A stretch of 64,000 nucleotides of DNA from DATAPD01 sp036265385 (GCA_036265385.1 DATAPD010000001.1:20191-84190); one strand, 5' to 3'; shown: positions 36,403 to 46,290, numbered from the stretch's first letter. The notes: generated by a model from the sequence alone, not told the origin. Numbers and translations: made by a program.

Positions 36403-36546
36403 AGCTTTTGCAAGCTCGCAAATTAAAGAGACCTAGGTTTTGAACACAATCCTTGAAACTTTTCGCGCTGGAACGCGTCCCATCCTGTAGCGGGTTCGCA
36501 GCAGTCTTAATCTGACAATTACTCCTATCAAAACGCGGGAAGTTTC

Positions 36547-37509
36547 ATGCTGATTAAAAAGTCATCCGATATCGCTTCTTCTGAAATCACGCCGAAAGCA
36601 ACGTACTTTAACCGCCGCACGTTCTTGGCCGGTGCTGCAGCGGTCGGAGCCGTTGCGGCTGCCGGCTTCGGCCTGCGTGAATTGTCTGAACCCTCGCAAG
36701 CGGTATCGGCAAATACCAAGATCGACGGCATCAAGAAAAGTGGGTTTTCAACAACAGAGACGATCACCCCGTTCAAAGACGTCTCGAATTACAACAATTA
36801 CTACGAGTTTTCGACAGACAAGTACGAGCCCGCAGGGCTGGCCAAAGATTTGAAGACGCGCCCTTGGACAGTCAGTGTCGAAGGGCTTGTAAAAAAGAAC
36901 CAGACCTTCGACGTCGATACTATTATCAAGATGGCCACACCGGAAGAGCGCATCTATCGCCATCGCTGCGTTGAGGCGTGGTCGATTGTCGTACCGTGGG
37001 TCGGATTTTCTCTCAACGAGTTCATCAAACGCGCTGAACCATTAGGGAAGGCGAAGTTCGTCGAATTTACGACCCTCAACGACCCTAAGCAAATGCCGGG
37101 TCAGCGAATAGGTGTTCTAAAGTGGCCCTATACCGAAGGCCTCCGCATGGACGAAGCCATGCATCCGTTGGCGCTCTTGAGCTTCGGCATGTATGGCGAA
37201 GTATTACCAAATCAGAACGGCGCCCCTCTGCGGCTAGTAGTTCCATGGAAGTACGGCTTTAAAAGCATAAAAGGGATCGTGAAGATACGCTTCACCGATG
37301 AACAGCCTCCCACCGCATGGAACATCTCAGCTCCCAATGAATATGGCTTTTATTCCAATGTGAATCCGACGGTTGATCATCCCCGGTGGAGCCAGGCAAG
37401 CGAACGCAGACTGGGCGAGTTCCGCAAGCGACCTACGCTGATGTTTAATGGCTACGGTGACCAGGTCGCAAGTCTCTATTCGGGGATGGACTTGCGAAAG
37501 AACTTCTGA
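36547..37509 (+). CDS. msrP: Periplasmic methionine sulfoxide reductase catalytic subunit MsrP
   Basis: This 320-residue molybdopterin enzyme (YedY/SuoX fold) repairs oxidised methionines in periplasmic proteins. A twin-arginine signal is clear (FNRRTFLAG at residues 21-29 followed by an Ala-rich segment). The Mo ligand is Cys141 in HRCVEAWSIVVPWVG. The length and C-terminal segment ending MDLRKNF are normal. GGGAAG precedes the ATG. It is followed after 48 bases by msrQ, the usual pair. Confidence 0.95.
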   Translation: MLIKKSSDIASSEITPKATYFNRRTFLAGAAAVGAVAAAGFGLRELSEPSQAVSANTKIDGIKKSGFSTTETITPFKDVSNYNNYYEFSTDKYEPAGLAKDLKTRPWTVSVEGLVKKNQTFDVDTIIKMATPEERIYRHRCVEAWSIVVPWVGFSLNEFIKRAEPLGKAKFVEFTTLNDPKQMPGQRIGVLKWPYTEGLRMDEAMHPLALLSFGMYGEVLPNQNGAPLRLVVPWKYGFKSIKGIVKIRFTDEQPPTAWNISAPNEYGFYSNVNPTVDHPRWSQASERRLGEFRKRPTLMFNGYGDQVASLYSGMDLRKNF

Positions 37510-37557
37510 GCTGTGCCCCTGATATTGGGCTAGCCACGCTCCACACACAAAACGAAG

Positions 37558-38178
37558 ATGATTCGGTGGATCAAAATCCCGGTATTTCTCGCTTGCCTCG
37601 TACCACTTGGCTTGCTGGCCTGGAAAGGCTTCCATGGAATGCTTGGAGCCAACCCGATCGAGGTGATCACGCACGCGACCGGCGACTGGACGATGCGATT
37701 CCTGTTAATCACTTTAGCGATCACCCCGCTGAGGAAGTTGCTCAGCATCCCTTCTCTTATCCGTTTCCGTCGGATGTTCGGACTCTATGCTTTCTTCTAC
37801 GGCTGTCTCCACTTCATGACCTGGTTATGGCTCGACAAGTTTTTCGACTGGCATGAGATGGTGGCTGACGTATTAAAGCGCAAGTTCATTACGGTCGGGA
37901 TGTTCGGATTTCTGTTGCTGATCCCGCTCGCCGTGACCTCGACGGCCGGGTGGATTCGGCGACTGGGCGGCAAGAATTGGCAGTGGCTGCACCGGTTGAT
38001 TTACATCTCGGCGTTAGCGGGCGTAATTCATTACATCTGGCTAGTGAAGGCGGATCTGCGAAAGCCCCTGCAGTATGCGGCAATCCTTGCCGTGTTGATG
38101 ATGTACCGGCTTGTCATGTGGCTCGCGCCCGCGTTGCGTTCGACAAAATCGACCATCGTTCGGCCGGTCGACGCGTAA
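37558..38178 (+). CDS. msrQ: Heme membrane subunit MsrQ of the methionine sulfoxide reductase
   Basis: This 206-residue polytopic membrane protein (YedZ family, ferric-reductase-like fold) holds heme b and passes electrons from the respiratory chain or flavin reductase to MsrP. About six membrane segments and three likely heme-ligand histidines are seen in YGCLHFMTW, WQWLHRLIY and GVIHYIWLV. It starts 48 bases after msrP. The length is normal for the family. Confidence 0.94.
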   Translation: MIRWIKIPVFLACLVPLGLLAWKGFHGMLGANPIEVITHATGDWTMRFLLITLAITPLRKLLSIPSLIRFRRMFGLYAFFYGCLHFMTWLWLDKFFDWHEMVADVLKRKFITVGMFGFLLLIPLAVTSTAGWIRRLGGKNWQWLHRLIYISALAGVIHYIWLVKADLRKPLQYAAILAVLMMYRLVMWLAPALRSTKSTIVRPVDA

Positions 38179-38392
38179 CTTCACAGCGCGATCGCAACGT
38201 ATCGATCATTTAAATCTCTCTTGTATCAAAGATCTCTCCCCTCTTCCGCCCGAACCGGCACGTCGATCAGGGGAATTTCTCGTTCCAATTTCTATGGACA
38301 TTCGAAAGGAAACGATATAAAAGGAAAGTGCAACCAAAACCCCGTAGCGGGCATGGTGTGAAGTTTTTTGCAGGGGCCCGCCGCATCTTTTT

Positions 38393-39154
38393 ATGCTAAA
38401 CGAAGAACGTCGGCGCGCCATCGTGGAGAAATTGAATCGAGAAGGTCGCGTTCTTGTAACTGAGCTTTCCCGCATTTTCGAAACCTCACAAGTCACAATT
38501 CGAAAGGACTTGGAAATCCTGCATTCCCAGGGCCTGATTCATCGGACCCACGGGGGAGGCTTGCCCTCACGTGAGGGCGCTCTGGAGGATCCAACCCTTC
38601 GGGAAAAAGAAAAGCTGCACCGCCGCGAAAAATTGCACATCGCTTCTGCAGCAGCGGCAATCGTCAAGGAAGGTCAAGTCGTCATTCTCGATTCCGGAAC
38701 GACGACGACTGCAATCGCGCGTGCCTTACGCTCGTTCCAGAACCTCACCATCATCACCAATGCCGTGAATATCGCCGCGGAGCTCTCAGGCACGCCGGTC
38801 GAGGTGATCCTGACGGGCGGAACATTGCGAAAGAATTCGTTTTCGTTGGTCGGGCCGATTGCCGAAGAGACTCTGCGCCGTCTCAATGCTGATCTGTTAT
38901 TTCTAGGCGTCGATGGCTTCGACGTGCAATACGGTTTGACGACACCTAATCTGCTCGAAGCGAAAGTCAATCGCGTGATGCTCGAGGTGTCGCGTAGGAA
39001 TATCGCGGTCTGCGACTCCAGCAAGTTCGGCCGCCGGAGCTTGTCATTGATCAGCCCTCCCAGCTCCGTGCACGAGGTCATTAGCGATCGCGGCCTTCCT
39101 AACACTGATTTAAAGGCATTAAAGAAGGCAAATATTGAGGTGCACCTTGTCTAA
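38393..39154 (+). CDS. DeoR/GlpR-family sugar-metabolism repressor
   Basis: This 253-residue regulator has a DeoR winged helix (1-57, with EERRRAIVEKLNREGRVLVTELSRIFETSQVTIRKDLEILHSQGLIHRTHGG) and a sugar-phosphate-sensing DeoRC domain (about 75-235). Members repress sugar or sugar-derivative operons until a phosphorylated intermediate is sensed. It has no ribosome binding site before its ATG. An inverted repeat GCGGGC/GCCCGC upstream (38347-38381) may be an operator. It heads a three-gene module with a SIS protein and a PfkB kinase. Confidence 0.92.
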   Translation: MLNEERRRAIVEKLNREGRVLVTELSRIFETSQVTIRKDLEILHSQGLIHRTHGGGLPSREGALEDPTLREKEKLHRREKLHIASAAAAIVKEGQVVILDSGTTTTAIARALRSFQNLTIITNAVNIAAELSGTPVEVILTGGTLRKNSFSLVGPIAEETLRRLNADLLFLGVDGFDVQYGLTTPNLLEAKVNRVMLEVSRRNIAVCDSSKFGRRSLSLISPPSSVHEVISDRGLPNTDLKALKKANIEVHLV

Positions 39155-40268
39155 CCGGAGAGACGGCACGCATGACTCGACTGCCGGCGCTTACGCCTTG
39201 TCAGAAATCTTGTCCCAGCCTCAGGTTTGGAGCGCTTGTTTTGACTTGCTCCATTCGGAAAAACGTCTCGTGCACTTGAAGGAACGATTTGCCAGCAAAC
39301 AAGAATGGTTGTTTGTTGGTTGTGGATCCAGCTACTACATCGCATTAGCAGCCGCTGGCAGCATGAACGCACTCACTGGCCTGCGTGCTCGCGCGGTACC
39401 GGCTTCGGAAGTTCTGCTGTATCCGGAACTCACCTTTAAAAAATCCGATGCGTTGCTGCCGGTTCTTATTTCTCGATCCGGAAAAACGTCGGAAGTTTTG
39501 CGAGCTGCCCAAGTCTTCCGTGATCGCAACATCCAAACGCTGGCAATCTCTTGTGCAACCGGGCAGGCGCTTGAGAAGCTCGCTACCGAGTCGCTGTTGC
39601 TGCCCCCTGCCGACGAGCACAGCTTGGTTATGACGCGCTCAGTGACATCGATGCTGCTTGCACTCCAGGCTTTGGCAGCGGAGATCGCCAGCAACATCGA
39701 TTTTCTGGACTCTCTACAATCGGTCGCTGACGCTGCGGAGAAGTCGTTTCGTGATGTTCCGGCGCAGGTTCGAGAATTTATCGACTCCAGGTCATTTGAC
39801 GATTATGTCTCCCTAGCCCAAGGAACTCGTTACGGACTAGCTTGCGAGTGCGCGCTTAAGATGACCGAGATGTCTCTGTCTTACGCGCAGGTGTTCCACA
39901 CACTGGAATTCCGGCACGGCCCAAAATCGATCGTTGGGCCTAGAACACTACTTTTCTTTTTATTGTCCGACTCTTCTTACAAAGCAGAGTGCGAAGTTCT
40001 TGAGGAGATGAAGCAGCTGGGTGGAACAACTCTTGTGGTCTGCAATCGCGCGCAATCACATGTTCGTTCCTCTGCCGACTTATTAATCGAATTACGGATG
40101 GATGTGCCTGAGTTGGCGCGTCTCGCCCCCACCCTTTACGCCCTTCAATTAGCCGGCTTGTACACCGGACTAAAGAAAGGCCTCGATCCGGATCACCCAA
40201 AGAATTTGAGTCGCGTCGTCGAACTGCGCAAAGATCCTACGCAAACGGAAGAACATGCCTCGCTTTGA
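39147..40268 (+). CDS. SIS-domain sugar isomerase/deaminase-like protein
   Basis: This 373-residue protein has two SIS domains, as in the isomerase half of GlmS, AgaS or FrlB-type deglycases. The first is marked by FVGCGSSYYIALAA and VLISRSGKTSEVLRAA, the second by LEFRHGPKSIVG. The start is uncertain: TTG 39147 follows a GAGGTG site by 4 bases and overlaps the DeoR stop, and TTG 39135 is possible. It probably converts a sugar 6-phosphate (e.g. an amino-sugar or fructosamine phosphate), but the substrate is not readable. It overlaps the kinase gene by 14 bases. Confidence 0.85.
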   Translation: MSNRRDGTHDSTAGAYALSEILSQPQVWSACFDLLHSEKRLVHLKERFASKQEWLFVGCGSSYYIALAAAGSMNALTGLRARAVPASEVLLYPELTFKKSDALLPVLISRSGKTSEVLRAAQVFRDRNIQTLAISCATGQALEKLATESLLLPPADEHSLVMTRSVTSMLLALQALAAEIASNIDFLDSLQSVADAAEKSFRDVPAQVREFIDSRSFDDYVSLAQGTRYGLACECALKMTEMSLSYAQVFHTLEFRHGPKSIVGPRTLLFFLLSDSSYKAECEVLEEMKQLGGTTLVVCNRAQSHVRSSADLLIELRMDVPELARLAPTLYALQLAGLYTGLKKGLDPDHPKNLSRVVELRKDPTQTEEHASL

Positions 40269-41184
40269 CGTAACGATCGCCGGCGAGCTGAACATGGACC
40301 TGATCCTGTACGGCTTGCCGGACGAACTCCCCCCTGAACGCGAGTTGCTAGCGGACCGGATGACATTCACGCTAGGCGGCTCTTCCTCGATCGCAGCACA
40401 CAATTTGGCTGCATTAGGCAGCCGGGTCGGATTTATCTCTTGCATCGGTCGAGACTCGCTCGGAGATATGGCGCTGACGCGTCTCTCCGAAGGCGGTGTG
40501 GACGTCGAGAAAGTGCGCCGCAGTAAAGACGGTACTGGCACGGGGATCACGGTCATTTTGCAGCGCGAGAAATGGCGCAACATGCTGACCTATTCCGGTA
40601 CGATTGCCACTTTGCGCTTCGAGGATCTCGACTTTTCTTACCTGTGCGATTCTCGTCACTTCCATTTTTGCTCGTATTACCTGCAGCTAGGCTTGCTTCC
40701 AAGGGCGGCGGAATTACTCCGACGCATCAAATCTGCGGGACTCACAATCTCCATGGACACGAATGATGACCCCGATAATCAATGGGGACATGGATTGATG
40801 CAAGCTCTGGAATATGTCGATGTTTTCTTACCCAATGCCAGTGAGGCGCAGCGAATCACCGGAGCCAACGACGTCGAAACTGCGCTCTCCAAATTAGCGG
40901 AACGCATTCCCATCGTCGCCGTCAAGCTTGGCCCTGAAGGAGCAATCGCTCAGCGCGGCAAAGAACGAGTTGGCGCGCCAGGCCTAAAAGTGGATTTTGT
41001 GGACGCCGTCGGCGCAGGAGACACCTTTGATGCCGGATTCTTACATGAATTTCTCCGCGGCTCAGATCTCATAACCTGCCTGAAGAGTGGCAACGCAGCG
41101 GGCGCCTTTTCGACAACCCGTGCTGGCGGAACCGAGGCATTCCGCGATCTGGAATGGCGTCGCCAGTTTTTCGGAAATCTCTGA
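40255..41184 (+). CDS. PfkB/ribokinase-family carbohydrate kinase
   Basis: This 309-residue kinase has the N-terminal PfkB motif (GGSSSIAAHNLAALG, about residues 42-56) and the catalytic C-terminal motif DAVGAGDTFDAGF (about 249-261) with the base Asp in GAGD. It phosphorylates a sugar or nucleoside derivative. Its gene overlaps the SIS gene by 14 bases, so the pair is probably translated together. Fructosamine kinases (FrlD) and tagatose or fructose kinases are in this family; the true substrate is unknown. Confidence 0.9.
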   Translation: MPRFDVTIAGELNMDLILYGLPDELPPERELLADRMTFTLGGSSSIAAHNLAALGSRVGFISCIGRDSLGDMALTRLSEGGVDVEKVRRSKDGTGTGITVILQREKWRNMLTYSGTIATLRFEDLDFSYLCDSRHFHFCSYYLQLGLLPRAAELLRRIKSAGLTISMDTNDDPDNQWGHGLMQALEYVDVFLPNASEAQRITGANDVETALSKLAERIPIVAVKLGPEGAIAQRGKERVGAPGLKVDFVDAVGAGDTFDAGFLHEFLRGSDLITCLKSGNAAGAFSTTRAGGTEAFRDLEWRRQFFGNL

Positions 41185-41329
41185 GCTGAAGCCACATTAC
41201 GATTAACCGTTCCAACACTTAACAATTCTTTACAACCAATCGGAAGCAAGACCCGTAATTGGTCGGGTTCCACGGACAACTTAGCCGCCAAACCTGTGTT
41301 AGAAGCTAAGTAGTAGGGAGGAGTGTGCC

Positions 41330-42847
41330 GTGCCGAATTCTGATGGTTCTCACCAAAATATTATGAGAATTGCCGAGCGATGGATCGCCGTAACCTGCGT
41401 TGTTGGCTTGCTTTTGTTTGCTGTTGCCTGCGGCGGATCGGGCAGCAATCCACTGCCCCCAATTAATGGAAATTTCAGCAATGCCAGCCTGAGCGGACAA
41501 TATGCTTTCTCCATCAGCGGAAATCAGTTGCTGCCCGACGGTTCTGGAAATTCCGCCTACTATGTCGAGTCCGGAGTCTTCACCGCAGATGGCAACGGCA
41601 ACATTACGGCCGGCACCGATGATTTCTCTCAAAGCGGCTCGATCGGATCAAACAACATCACGGGCGCATATTCTATTAACAAAGACGGTAGCGGCGACAT
41701 GATATTCAATGTCGCTAGCGGACAGGTAGCATTCCGGATTGCAATGTCAGATACCAATCACTTTTACATGATTGAGAACGACGGTTTCGGTTCGGGTGCT
41801 GGCTCCGGAGAACTGCAAACGACTACTGCATTTGCTGCTCCGCCGAATGGGACCTTCGTGTTCCGCGTCCACGAAAGTGGTCTCATAGCGAGCGCTGCCT
41901 CACTCGTTGGACGAATGACATTGAACACTGGAACGATCACCAGCGGAAATGAAGACATTCTGTTCAATGGCTCGTTTTCCTCCGTTACTTTAACCGGTAA
42001 CGCCAACTTTCCAGGAAACACTACTGGGCGCGGCACGATGACAGTCACCGAAAGCAGCGGCTTCAGCGCCAGTTACATTTACTACGTGGTTGACGCGAAC
42101 ACCTTCCGCTTAATGCGATCAGATGGCACATTGGCGCTTGGGCGTGCCGAAGCACAGACAGCAACGACGTATGATAATTCCGTTCTCTCCGGTTCTTTTG
42201 TCTTCAACAGCACCGGCGATACAGCCCTCAATTTGGCCGCAGCGCATACCGTAGGAGTTTTCACGGCCAATGGCAGCGGAGCAATCTCCGCTGGCGCATT
42301 CGATTCCGTTCTCGACGGGAATGTCCAATCGAATGTCAGCATTACCGGCGGGGCGTACAATGTCGCTGCATCCGGGCGCGCCACGATTCAATTGGGTGCC
42401 CCTGTCATAATCAATCAAGTAGCTTGGCTTGTCAGTCCAAACCGAGCCTTTTATCTCGTAAACAATCCAGCCAACGCTGAAGACGGCGTGATGGATAAGC
42501 AGGCGACGGTTGCATTCTCGAACTCAACTCTCAATGGGCAATACGCGTTCTTCATGGACGGTTTTGATACAGCTTTTAAAGACCGTACCGGAACGTTTAT
42601 CCCTGACGGTAATGGCAACTTGAGGCAGGATCAGGTGGCTGTAAGCTTTTTCCCGCCGTCAGCGGCCTTTTCCACTCAAAGTTCGCTGTCCGGAACATAC
42701 TCAGTTGCCGTTAATGGAAGAGTGACAGCGAGCGTGAACTCTCTTTCAAGCAACATTGTTCTCTACATGGTCTCGAACACAACAGCTTACTCGGTGCAAG
42801 CCGACTCCGGCTTCGACATCGGAGGAGCGATCAAACTGCAACAGTAG
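41330..42847 (+). CDS. Exported lipoprotein with repeated ~110-residue modules
   Basis: This 505-residue protein starts with GTG 41330 (AGGGAGGAG lies 6 bases before it) and carries a lipoprotein signal with lipobox FAVAC (Cys around residue 36). The body has several related modules of about 110-130 residues: each begins near L-x-G-x-Y/F-x-F (GQYAFSISG, GTFVFRVHE, GSFVFNSTG, GQYAFFMDG) and contains G-x-F-T-x-D/N-G-x-G-x-I. It is probably a surface lipoprotein built from beta-rich repeats. No enzymatic motif is seen, and a terminator follows it. Confidence 0.7.
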   Translation: MPNSDGSHQNIMRIAERWIAVTCVVGLLLFAVACGGSGSNPLPPINGNFSNASLSGQYAFSISGNQLLPDGSGNSAYYVESGVFTADGNGNITAGTDDFSQSGSIGSNNITGAYSINKDGSGDMIFNVASGQVAFRIAMSDTNHFYMIENDGFGSGAGSGELQTTTAFAAPPNGTFVFRVHESGLIASAASLVGRMTLNTGTITSGNEDILFNGSFSSVTLTGNANFPGNTTGRGTMTVTESSGFSASYIYYVVDANTFRLMRSDGTLALGRAEAQTATTYDNSVLSGSFVFNSTGDTALNLAAAHTVGVFTANGSGAISAGAFDSVLDGNVQSNVSITGGAYNVAASGRATIQLGAPVIINQVAWLVSPNRAFYLVNNPANAEDGVMDKQATVAFSNSTLNGQYAFFMDGFDTAFKDRTGTFIPDGNGNLRQDQVAVSFFPPSAAFSTQSSLSGTYSVAVNGRVTASVNSLSSNIVLYMVSNTTAYSVQADSGFDIGGAIKLQQ

Positions 42848-42855
42848 TTTTTCCC

Positions 42856-42890
42856 AAAAAATAAGCCGGGCTCTTGGGCCCGGCTTTTTT
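42856..42890. terminator. Bidirectional rho-independent terminator
   Basis: An 8-base-pair stem AGCCGGGC (42864-42871) pairs with GCCCGGCT (42878-42885) around a 6-base loop. T residues follow on the plus strand (42885-42890), and A residues before it (42856-42861) give a U-run on the minus strand. It separates two convergent genes, the repeat lipoprotein and the alpha-galactosidase-like gene. Confidence 0.85.
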
Positions 42891-42906
42891 CTCGCAACAA
42901 ATGACG

Positions 42907-45090
42907 CTACTTGCTGACCTCGAGAAGCAAATGCTCCTTGAAGTCGACTGGCAATTGTGCCTTGCCATCGCTGACATTCACAGTTCCAAAGTCTTTGCCG
43001 TTCGCATAATCCACGACCTTGTACGTTCCTGACGACAAGCTACGCAGTTCCACATTCCCCTTGAACGAATCCGCGAAGAATGCGTAATACATCTTTCCGT
43101 CTTTCTCAATGGCATAGCCTTCAGGCGTATCGTATCCCGTAACGTAAAGATCCAGGAACTTACCTTTGGAAAGCATCTTCTCGTTATAGATCGTGATCCA
43201 CTTCTTCCACTTGGCATCTTTGTCCGGCGTTAGCGCGACCTTTTGGAAGTGCGGACCCGGATCGGGCCACACAAATTTCGTGCCGACCACGCCGCCGGGT
43301 CCGATTGTCGAGGCAAAATCATCACCAATTTCGTTCCAGCTGTTTCCCGCGCGCTTCATGATCGAGAGTTCGACATGGTCGCCGTACACGGCCGATTCTG
43401 GTCCGAGCAGGGCCTTGTACGCCTTGATGCGACGGCGAACCTGGATCCCGCCCACCGGATCAGCCGTGACGGCCTGATCCATAAACGGCAGCCATGCTAG
43501 GGAGGGCGGTGTTCCACATGGGCAACTTTGCGTCACGCTGTACGGCTTAAGCGACCGCGTAGTTTGGAAGATGATCTTGTAAACATCAGCCATCGCATTG
43601 ATCGAATCATCCGGCGACTTGTGATGATGCGCCGGGTTATAGCAACGCGGTGGTGTATAGATGTTGTCCAGCTTGCTACCGTCGAAGCCCCAGTCGCGGA
43701 TGAACTTCTCCGTAAGCTTCTTGTGATACGCCTGCACTTCCGGAACCGCTGGACAGAGTGCAGCAAGCCCACGCGTCATGTGCGCATGTTTGCCCTCTTT
43801 GTCCAGGATGAGCCAATCGGGATGTTCTTTCACCACTTTCGAAACAACGTACTTGTGCGACTCCCACCGATTCTGTCCATCTTCAGCGGTTAGAGGCAGC
43901 CACCAAAGCTGCACGAGTTCGCCTTCCTTATGGAAGTCATCAACCATTTTCTTGATAGAGTCACCAGGAAAAGTATCTGAGCGTGGATCCCAATCGCCAT
44001 ACGTATCAAACCAGCGGTCGTCGAGAGTTGCCCACTTGATGCCGAGCTCTTTCAGCTTGGGAATCGTGCCGACCATCTGAGCAGGAGTGACGTTGAATTC
44101 ATATCCCCAGCCGCACCAGCTCACGTTGTACGCTTCGGAAGATGGTTTTGGGATCTCCCATCCTTCCTTCTGCAAAACACTCGACCACAAACGTAATGGC
44201 TCGTAAAAGTCACCTGAGTAGACCGCTACAAAACTGCGCGGAGTGGAATATTTGTCGCCCGCTTTGAGCAGCGTAGCGGCAGGTATCTCAAGCGCAGTAT
44301 CCACGCGGTCGTCGCTGTCTACCTTTACCGGCAGTGAAACCGGCAATGGAAGCGTCTCCACGTGGCCGATTGCCGTCCCTACCTTCGCGCTCCAGAACGC
44401 TACGACCGGAATGCCACCGCCGTAGCCGCCCTTCACCATCTCGCCCATAATGTTCGGATGCGAGAGCGGTTTGCGCATTTGAAGAATGTCATCTTCTCCC
44501 CAGTTGTAGCTTGATCCCTGGTACGACCATAGATCGTAGGGTTTGGCCTTTGCATCGACCAATTTGGCGCTCAAACGATGACGCTGGGCGACCGTCTTCT
44601 CCAGAGAAATGTCCGCCTCGCCCGTGTTCTTGTATTCGACGGTACTCAAAAGCACATTCGGAAAATCGTCGTAGGCCTCAAGGTACAACGTTCGCTGAAG
44701 ATTCGTTCCACTCGGCCCGAGCGGATGCGCAGGAATTTCCACGCGCTTCCCACGACCGAGTTTTCCGACAGCATCTGCCACCCGCGCTTTATCGAACTCG
44801 AGTACAAACCGGATCTCTTTCTTATCCGCAACGACGTAATCGCTGTCCGTGGGTGCGCCGACAGCTGGTTCGTCGAGTGACAGCTTATTGCTCAACAGAG
44901 TCGACTGGATGTATCCGCTCGGCAACACCCGGAACTCAGCCGTCGAGGTCGTGATTGTTGCAGGCCCTCCGCCTGCCACATCAACTTTGATCGTTGAGGG
45001 CTGAGAAGGGGGAACTGCGGACTGCTTCGGCTTCGAGCAGCCAATCGTAACGAGCAACAGAATGAAAGGAATTACGATACGACGAGACAT
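42907..45090 (-). CDS. Alpha-galactosidase-like (GH36/clan D) lipoprotein
   Basis: This 727-residue protein has a lipoprotein signal (VTIGCS, Cys18), an N-terminal beta-sandwich region (about 30-310), a TIM barrel (about 320-620) and a C-terminal beta domain. In the barrel, WGFDGSKLDNIY carries the likely nucleophile Asp475 of the K-x-D motif of clan GH-D. The acid/base position is less clear (TADPVGG region). Reaction on alpha-galactosides is inferred. It is the last gene of a co-directional run after the tricarboxylate genes, 66 bases past the amidohydrolase gene. Confidence 0.75.
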   Translation of the reverse strand: MSRRIVIPFILLLVTIGCSKPKQSAVPPSQPSTIKVDVAGGGPATITTSTAEFRVLPSGYIQSTLLSNKLSLDEPAVGAPTDSDYVVADKKEIRFVLEFDKARVADAVGKLGRGKRVEIPAHPLGPSGTNLQRTLYLEAYDDFPNVLLSTVEYKNTGEADISLEKTVAQRHRLSAKLVDAKAKPYDLWSYQGSSYNWGEDDILQMRKPLSHPNIMGEMVKGGYGGGIPVVAFWSAKVGTAIGHVETLPLPVSLPVKVDSDDRVDTALEIPAATLLKAGDKYSTPRSFVAVYSGDFYEPLRLWSSVLQKEGWEIPKPSSEAYNVSWCGWGYEFNVTPAQMVGTIPKLKELGIKWATLDDRWFDTYGDWDPRSDTFPGDSIKKMVDDFHKEGELVQLWWLPLTAEDGQNRWESHKYVVSKVVKEHPDWLILDKEGKHAHMTRGLAALCPAVPEVQAYHKKLTEKFIRDWGFDGSKLDNIYTPPRCYNPAHHHKSPDDSINAMADVYKIIFQTTRSLKPYSVTQSCPCGTPPSLAWLPFMDQAVTADPVGGIQVRRRIKAYKALLGPESAVYGDHVELSIMKRAGNSWNEIGDDFASTIGPGGVVGTKFVWPDPGPHFQKVALTPDKDAKWKKWITIYNEKMLSKGKFLDLYVTGYDTPEGYAIEKDGKMYYAFFADSFKGNVELRSLSSGTYKVVDYANGKDFGTVNVSDGKAQLPVDFKEHLLLEVSK

Positions 45091-45156
45091 AAGTTAGCTC
45101 CGTGTGCACATCCAGAAGAGAAGCAATGAACCATGACGAGGCCATCCAAAAAACGT

Positions 45157-46290
45157 TTACTTCGGTAGGCCCTTGTATTGCGCAAAGAGTGCTTCGGCAT
45201 TCTTGTGATAAATCTTTTCGAGGACGTCCTCGGGCAGTTTCATTCCGTAGATGAGCCACCGGCCTTGCCCCGGATATCCCCACGGTTCGAAATAGTCGTC
45301 GCCCGTTTCAAGCCAGCGAAACTCATTCCGATAGAGTTCTTCCTCGATGGTGTTGTCCGTGCCGAACATGATGCGGTCCGGATATTTCAGGAAAAACTCT
45401 CGTGAACGTGAAGGTTGCCGGCCAAGTTCCGCTTCGCGCGCGCCAAACTCAACCATCACGTTCGGATACTTATCGAGCATCGACGCGACCCAGTCCAGAT
45501 TCTCTGGCCATCCCATGTGCAACGAAACAAACCGTGTGTTCGGGTGTTTTGCAAACACTCGATTGCGAGCTTCGAGCAAAGCCTCGATCCCCGGATAATC
45601 CTTGCCGTAGAAGCTCCAATCGGGATGCTCAATCAACTCTTCATAACGTTCGTTGGTGGCATCGATCGGATAAAAGAAAGCTTCAGGATCTGCGGAGTGG
45701 ATGGAGACTGGTATGCCAAGGCGGCCGCACTCTTCCCAGATGGGATCGAGTCGCGGATCATCGATGGCAAGAAGCTTTCCCGACTTGTAGCGCACTCCGA
45801 GTCCAAGGTCCTTCAAAACTTTTAGGCCGCGAGCTCCTCGCGAGACTGCGTCATCAATTTGCTTCACCATCTGCTGCGAAAAATCTGGCGCGTCGATCTT
45901 CGACCAGTCGATCTGGGTGAAGACCATAAACCGTCCCGGATGTGGCTTTACCATCTCGTCGATTACTTTTTGCAGCTTGTCGCCCCACATACCCGTCAGG
46001 ATGACGACGGTTTTCACATTCGTCGCATCCATAATTTGAATGACGCGTGCTGGGTCGATGTGCTCATCGATACCTTGGGCGTCATTTACGTGGCTGTGGA
46101 CATCAATGACGTAATACTTTGCTTTCTCAATTTTGTGGGTCGGTACGTGCAGGCGTGAAACAGGTTTGAAGTCTTTCAGCAGAATTGTTTTTTTCTGCTC
46201 AGCGTTTGGATCGGATTTATATCCAATCTGAGATTGGTCCTGGGGGAAGGCTAGCGCGATAGATAAGAGGATAAAGACAAGGGCTCGCAT
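45157..46290 (-). CDS. Exported amidohydrolase-family protein
   Basis: This 377-residue protein has a signal peptide (MRALVFILLSIALAFPQ) and an amidohydrolase_2-type TIM barrel. The metal motif DVHSHVN lies near residue 68, with further His/Asp ligands in IHSADPE, SLHMGWPE and FGTDNTI. Members decarboxylate or hydrolyse aromatic and lactone-type acids. It lies 76 bases after citF on the same strand, but a metabolic link with the citrate-type genes is not proven. Substrate unknown; it acts in the periplasm by the signal peptide. Confidence 0.78.
   Translation of the reverse strand: MRALVFILLSIALAFPQDQSQIGYKSDPNAEQKKTILLKDFKPVSRLHVPTHKIEKAKYYVIDVHSHVNDAQGIDEHIDPARVIQIMDATNVKTVVILTGMWGDKLQKVIDEMVKPHPGRFMVFTQIDWSKIDAPDFSQQMVKQIDDAVSRGARGLKVLKDLGLGVRYKSGKLLAIDDPRLDPIWEECGRLGIPVSIHSADPEAFFYPIDATNERYEELIEHPDWSFYGKDYPGIEALLEARNRVFAKHPNTRFVSLHMGWPENLDWVASMLDKYPNVMVEFGAREAELGRQPSRSREFFLKYPDRIMFGTDNTIEEELYRNEFRWLETGDDYFEPWGYPGQGRWLIYGMKLPEDVLEKIYHKNAEALFAQYKGLPK

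Noticed and set aside
38347..38381. GCGGGC/GCCCGC inverted repeat before the deoR gene
   Set aside because: The loop is 23 bases and no T-run of terminator length follows directly, so neither a terminator nor a sure operator can be claimed.
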